A program made the translations under genes and the position numbers. Of a stretch of DNA of 64,000 bases, positions 60,830 to 64,000 are shown piece after piece (positions within the stretch are counted from its first letter, which is position 1; every line of letters starts with the position of its first letter). The notes under the pieces are model-generated. The model did no database searches. It saw only the letters and a list, made by a program, of their open reading frames with translations, and had not been told where the DNA came from. The stretch comes from Gemmobacter aquatilis (GTDB lineage Bacteria > Pseudomonadota > Alphaproteobacteria > Rhodobacterales > Rhodobacteraceae). Location: assembly GCF_900110025.1 (NCBI RefSeq), contig NZ_FOCE01000001.1:248001-312000 (forward strand). Direction: 5' to 3'.

Positions 60830-60990
60830 ATGTCCTCCGGTCATTTGCCCATGGTGTAGCCCGCGCGGGGGGCTGCGTCATCCGGGAACACGGCAAGGTG
60901 ATCGCAAGGGCCCGCGCGGAAAGCCCTGAGCGGAAGGCGCTTTTCCCGACGGGGCTTCCTGATATTCATGCGGAAAGCAGGAGGTGCGGG
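60830..60990. other. Divergent spacer between ynjB and the GlcNAc kinase gene
   Basis: This 161-bp region separates the importer operon from the kinase-nagA operon. I looked for a TPP riboswitch ahead of ynjB because related transporters are thiamine-linked, and found no CTGAGA/ACCTGA core. It holds short GC-rich stems but no clear promoter or operator. Confidence 0.35.
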
Positions 60991-61818
60991 ATGGCGCTTG
61001 TTCTCGGGGTGGATGGCGGGGGCACGGGGTGCCGGGCGGCGGTGGCGCGGGTTGGCGGGCCGGTGCTGGGCCGGGGGGCGGCGGGGCCGGCCAATATCTC
61101 GATCGATCTGGAGGGGGCGGCGGCGAATATCCTTGCGGCCTGCGAGGCGGCGCTGCGCGAGGCGGGCGGCGGCGAAGTGCGGGCCGCCGTGCTGGGGCTG
61201 GCCGGGGCCAATGTGACGGCGCAGGCGGCGCGGTTGCAGGGGATGCTGCCCTTTGGCGACGTGCGGATCGTGTCGGATGCGGTGATCGCGGCGAAAGGCG
61301 CGCTGGGGGCGGAGGACGGGATTCTGGCGCTGCTGGGCACCGGATCGGTGTTTGCGGTGCAGCAAGGCGGCGCGATCCGGCTGCATGGCGGGCGCGGCTT
61401 TCTGATGGGGGACGAGGGCAGCGGCGCGGTGCTGGGCCGGGCGCTGCTGCGCGCGGCGCTGCGGGCGGATGACGGGTTTCGCGCGATGACGCCACTGCTG
61501 GCGCAGGTGCTGGGTGAACTGGGCGGGGCGGAGGCGGCGGTGGCCTTTGCGCTGACCGCGCGGCCTGCCGATTTCGCGCGATTTGCGCCGCGTTTGCTGG
61601 ACAGTGATGATGCGGCGGCGGTGGAGATCGTCGGCGCCGAAGTGACAGAAGTGGCGGAAATCCTGCGCGCCTTGCAGGCGGATGCGCTGCCGCCGGTGAC
61701 CTTTATCGGCGGGCTGGGGCCGTTTTATGCCGGGCGGCTGGCGGGGCGGTTTGCAGTGCGGGCGGCACAGGGTTCGGCGCTGGACGGGGCTTTGGCGCTG
61801 GCGGGGGTGCTGGCATGA
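60991..61818 (+). CDS. N-acetylglucosamine kinase, BadF/BadG family
   Basis: Sugar kinase of the BadF/BadG/BcrA/BcrD ATPase family (NagK-like). The 275-aa protein begins with the phosphate motif LGVDGGGTGCRAAVARVGG near residue 3, has AGPANISIDLEGA near 30, LLGTGSVFAVQQGG near 112 and GFLMGDEGSGAVLGRALLR near 135. The ATG at 60991 follows GGAGGTGCGGG, and it overlaps nagA by 4 bp, so GlcNAc is the likely substrate. N-acetylmuramate or other amino sugars cannot be excluded. Confidence 0.85.
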   Translation: MALVLGVDGGGTGCRAAVARVGGPVLGRGAAGPANISIDLEGAAANILAACEAALREAGGGEVRAAVLGLAGANVTAQAARLQGMLPFGDVRIVSDAVIAAKGALGAEDGILALLGTGSVFAVQQGGAIRLHGGRGFLMGDEGSGAVLGRALLRAALRADDGFRAMTPLLAQVLGELGGAEAAVAFALTARPADFARFAPRLLDSDDAAAVEIVGAEVTEVAEILRALQADALPPVTFIGGLGPFYAGRLAGRFAVRAAQGSALDGALALAGVLA

Positions 61819-62933
61819 TTTTGAAACCGCAGCGGTTGTTCGATGGCGCGGCGATCCGCGAGGGGATGGCGGTTGTTGTGACCGGGGGCCGCATTGACGC
61901 GGTGGTCGCGGCAGAGGAAGTGCCGGGCGGCACGGCGCTGCCGGGGCTTCTGGCGCCGGGGTTCATCGACCTGCAGGTGAATGGCAGCGCCGGGTGGATG
62001 GTGGACGGGACGACCGATGTGGCAGCGCTGCGCGAGATTTGTGCGGCGCAGGCGCGGCTGGGCGCGGTGGGCATCTTGCCGACGCTGATCACCGACACGC
62101 CAGAGGCCACGGCGCAGGTGATTGCGGCGGGGATCGCGGCGGCGCGGGCGGGTGTGCCGGGCTTTCTGGGCCTGCATCTGGAAGGCCCGCATCTGGACCC
62201 ACGGCGCAAGGGCGCGCATGACGCGGGGCTGATCCGCCCGATGGGCGAGGACGATCTGGCGCGGCTGTGTGCGGCGGCGCGGGAACTGCCGGTGCTGATG
62301 CTGACTGTGGCGCCCGAGGCGGTGACGCCTGCGCAGATCGCGGCGCTGGCTGCGGCGGGGGCGATTGTGTCGCTGGGCCATAGCGATTGCAGCTTCGAGG
62401 TGGCGCAGGCGGCGTTTGCGGCGGGCGCGCGTTGTGCCACCCATCTGTTCAACGCGATGAGCCAGATCGGCAACCGCGCGCCGGGCTTGGCGGGGGCGGT
62501 GCTGGCCGGGGATTGCGCGGCAGGGCTGATCGCCGACGGGGTGCATGTGCATCCGGCGGTGATGCGTCTGGCGCTGGCGGCGCGGCCCGAGGGGGTGTTT
62601 CTGGTCAGCGACTGCATGGCGGTGGCAGGGACCGAAGCGACCGAGTTTCGGCTGGGCGGGCGGCGCATCCTGCGGCGGGACGGGCGGCTGACGCTGGAGG
62701 ATGGCACGCTGGCGGGCGCCGACCTGACGCTGCCGCGCGCGGTGCGGGTGCTGGTCGAGCAGGTGGGGGTGCCAGAGACGCGGGCGCTGGCCATGGCCAG
62801 CCGCGTTCCGGCAGAGCTGATCGGGATGGGCGACCGCTTCGGGCGGATTGCCGAAGGGCGGCGCGCCGATCTGGTGCATCTGGGCGCGGATGGCGCGCTG
62901 GCAGGCGTGTGCCTGGACGGGCGCTGGCTTTAG
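61815..62933 (+). CDS. nagA: N-acetylglucosamine-6-phosphate deacetylase
   Basis: Removes acetate from GlcNAc-6-phosphate in amino-sugar salvage. The 372-aa amidohydrolase has GFIDLQVNGSAGWM near residue 54 and HLEGPHLDPRRKGAH near 120. Metal-binding histidines lie in SLGHSDCSFEVAQAAFAAGARCATHLFNAMSQ near 187-218, with IADGVHVHP near 240 and the catalytic Asp in LVSDCMAVAG near 262. The start overlaps the kinase gene by 4 bp; its stop overlaps the convergent glycosyltransferase by 4 bp. nagB is absent from the window. Confidence 0.95.
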   Translation: MILKPQRLFDGAAIREGMAVVVTGGRIDAVVAAEEVPGGTALPGLLAPGFIDLQVNGSAGWMVDGTTDVAALREICAAQARLGAVGILPTLITDTPEATAQVIAAGIAAARAGVPGFLGLHLEGPHLDPRRKGAHDAGLIRPMGEDDLARLCAAARELPVLMLTVAPEAVTPAQIAALAAAGAIVSLGHSDCSFEVAQAAFAAGARCATHLFNAMSQIGNRAPGLAGAVLAGDCAAGLIADGVHVHPAVMRLALAARPEGVFLVSDCMAVAGTEATEFRLGGRRILRRDGRLTLEDGTLAGADLTLPRAVRVLVEQVGVPETRALAMASRVPAELIGMGDRFGRIAEGRRADLVHLGADGALAGVCLDGRWL

Positions 62934-63925
62934 CGGCGGGCGGCGCGTTCGGTCAGCGCCAGAACCTCGGGGTGGCTGACATTGCGCTTGCCGCGCAAGC
63001 CATCCCAGACGGCGCGGGCGAGGATGCGCAGGAAGGTGCGGCTGTGTTCGCCATAGTGGCGGGCGCTGAGCGCCCATTTCGGGACGACCAGCAGCAGCAC
63101 GCCCCAGAACAGGAGCGGGCCAGCGGCGGCACGATACAGCATCAACCCGTTGCGGAAGTTGTAGTAAACCTTCCACAGCGGGTAATAGGCGCGCTGGTGG
63201 GCACGGTCGAAGGTGCCGAAATCATGTTCCCAATGCAGGCGTGGATCGAACCAGTTGGCGAAACCGGCGCGCGCCACCTCCAGCGAATAGAGCACGTCAT
63301 CGCCATAGATGAACAGCCGCCCGTCGGGAAAGCCGCAGCGATCGACCGCAGCGGCAGAGATGAACTGGCCAACGAAAGACCCACCATCGACGGGCATCGG
63401 TGCCTGACGTTCATAATCGGCATCCGAGATATGGAAGCCCTTTCGCCCGCCGCCGAACAGGGTGCGCAGGAAGATGCTTTTGTGCCAGAACGGGTTGCGC
63501 CACGGGCGGTTCATCTCGCACACCCCGCCTTGCGGGAAGCGCGCGGCGGCAAGGACGACGCCGGTCTGCGCGCAATAGGGCAGTTGATCGCGGAACTGGG
63601 CAACGGCGCCGGGCAGCGGGCGCGCATCGTCATCCATCAGCAGATACCAGTCGGGGCGGTAGATCGCGCGGGCCTCGCGCATCCCCGCCTCGAACCCGCC
63701 GGCACCGCCGATATTTTCCGGCAGTTCCACCACATGCAACCGCGGGTCGTTCTGCATCCGCAGCCAGTCGCGCGTGCCATCGGTGCAGGCGTTTTCGACC
63801 ACGATCACATGATCCAGCGCCTCGGACAGAAGACGGGCCACCGTCTGGCGCAGATGATCCAGACGGTTGAAGGTGACGACAATCGCACAGATCCGGGCCG
63901 GGCGTCTGGCAGCGGCGGTGGTCAA
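62930..63925 (-). CDS. GT2 family glycosyltransferase
   Basis: Inverting glycosyltransferase of the GT-A fold, family GT2. The 331-aa product has ICAIVVTFNRLDHLRQTVARLL near the start (sugar-nucleotide site), YLLMDDDARPLPGA with the DxD-type metal motif near residue 95, FIYGDDVLYSLEVARAGF near 210 and HWEHDFG near 235. The best start is a TTG at 63925 in a 4-bp TTGA overlap with the upstream gene; no ATG fits. It may add rhamnose or galactofuranose to a surface glycan, but this is not readable. Its 3' end overlaps nagA. Confidence 0.8.
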   Translation of the reverse strand: MTTAAARRPARICAIVVTFNRLDHLRQTVARLLSEALDHVIVVENACTDGTRDWLRMQNDPRLHVVELPENIGGAGGFEAGMREARAIYRPDWYLLMDDDARPLPGAVAQFRDQLPYCAQTGVVLAAARFPQGGVCEMNRPWRNPFWHKSIFLRTLFGGGRKGFHISDADYERQAPMPVDGGSFVGQFISAAAVDRCGFPDGRLFIYGDDVLYSLEVARAGFANWFDPRLHWEHDFGTFDRAHQRAYYPLWKVYYNFRNGLMLYRAAAGPLLFWGVLLLVVPKWALSARHYGEHSRTFLRILARAVWDGLRGKRNVSHPEVLALTERAARR

Positions 63926-64000
63926 AGCGGGTTCACCGTGAAGGCGGGCATCGCCTCGCCCGTCTCGACGGTTTGCAGGAAGCGGCGGCCGCAATCCAGC
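63922..64000 (-). CDS. 3' end of an upstream gene, cut by the window edge
   Basis: On the minus strand an open frame enters at the window edge and ends in TGA at 63922-63924, coding for a C-terminus CGRRFLQTVETGEAMPAFTV NPL (split here). The 4-bp overlap with the TTG of the glycosyltransferase gene and the matching strand support a real gene in the same operon. Too little remains to name it. Confidence 0.55.
   Translation of the reverse strand, partial: LDCGRRFLQTVETGEAMPAFTVNPL

Noticed and set aside
60830-60990. Possible TPP riboswitch ahead of the ynjBCD operon
   Set aside because: No CTGAGA and ACCTGA core elements were found in correct order on the minus strand.

Overview
The window looks like a chromosomal stretch of an alphaproteobacterium of the family Rhodobacteraceae (Rhodobacter/Gemmobacter/Tabrizicola-like). 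The grounds are high G+C, dense operons with 1-11 bp overlaps, a flagellar motB-flgE-flgK-flgL-flgI block, a ureDA-(ureJ)-BC-EFG urease operon, a xylose operon with a single-domain CUT2 ATPase, and motifs resembling CtrA boxes. No rRNA, tRNA, CRISPR array, transposase or prophage gene was recognised. It reads as core plus metabolic chromosome rather than a mobile island.

Layout, left to right. (1) 0.2-7.7 kb: D-xylose uptake and catabolism (xylF, xylH, an ATPase, xylB, xylA) divergent from a ROK-family regulator. (2) 7.8-13.4 kb: tamA-tamB outer-membrane translocation module, converging on a YihY/BrkB membrane protein. (3) 14.4-22.4 kb: exopolysaccharide region with a small secreted protein, yjbF, yjbH, a FlaA1/WbpM-type dehydratase, a priming sugar transferase, an NAD-dependent epimerase and a divergent Wza-like export lipoprotein. 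(4) 22.4-30.4 kb: MarR regulator, nitrilase-family amidase, glutaredoxin, ComF, methyltransferase and ferrochelatase, followed by an envelope group (second small secreted protein, two L,D-transpeptidases, CAP-domain lipoprotein) and an RNA uracil methyltransferase. (5) 30.4-37.4 kb: two half-size ABC exporters, CCA-adding enzyme, CoA pyrophosphatase, Hsp33 and a second NUDIX enzyme. (6) 37.3-45.6 kb: a receiver-PP2C phosphatase divergent from an Hpt protein, threonine dehydratase, a membrane protein, argG, an SCP2-like protein, a sulfotransferase-like protein, a class IV aminotransferase, an exported MsrA and a small hypothetical. (7) 45.8-51.4 kb: urease operon. (8) 51.5-57.3 kb: flagellar genes. 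(9) 57.3-64 kb: ynjBCD-type ABC importer, GlcNAc kinase, nagA, a GT2 glycosyltransferase and the 3' end of another gene.

Genes that plausibly work together: xylose is bound by XylF, imported by XylH plus the ATPase, isomerised by XylA and phosphorylated by XylB, under the ROK regulator. The 14-22 kb genes make, prime and export a surface polysaccharide. TamA/TamB serve outer-membrane biogenesis. UreABC is matured by UreDEFG with nickel probably supplied through UreJ. The kinase and NagA form a GlcNAc salvage pair.

The observations most worth following are: near-CtrA boxes upstream of flgE and between the receiver-PP2C/Hpt pair; two paralogous small secreted proteins, one placed like YjbE in the yjb cluster; a 55-codon coiled-coil gene on the opposite strand inside the urease operon; a one-mismatch parS site behind argG; and repeated TGCCAAGT motifs confined, as far as I can see, to the exopolysaccharide intergenic regions. 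Everything was read by eye; no similarity search or folding program was run.
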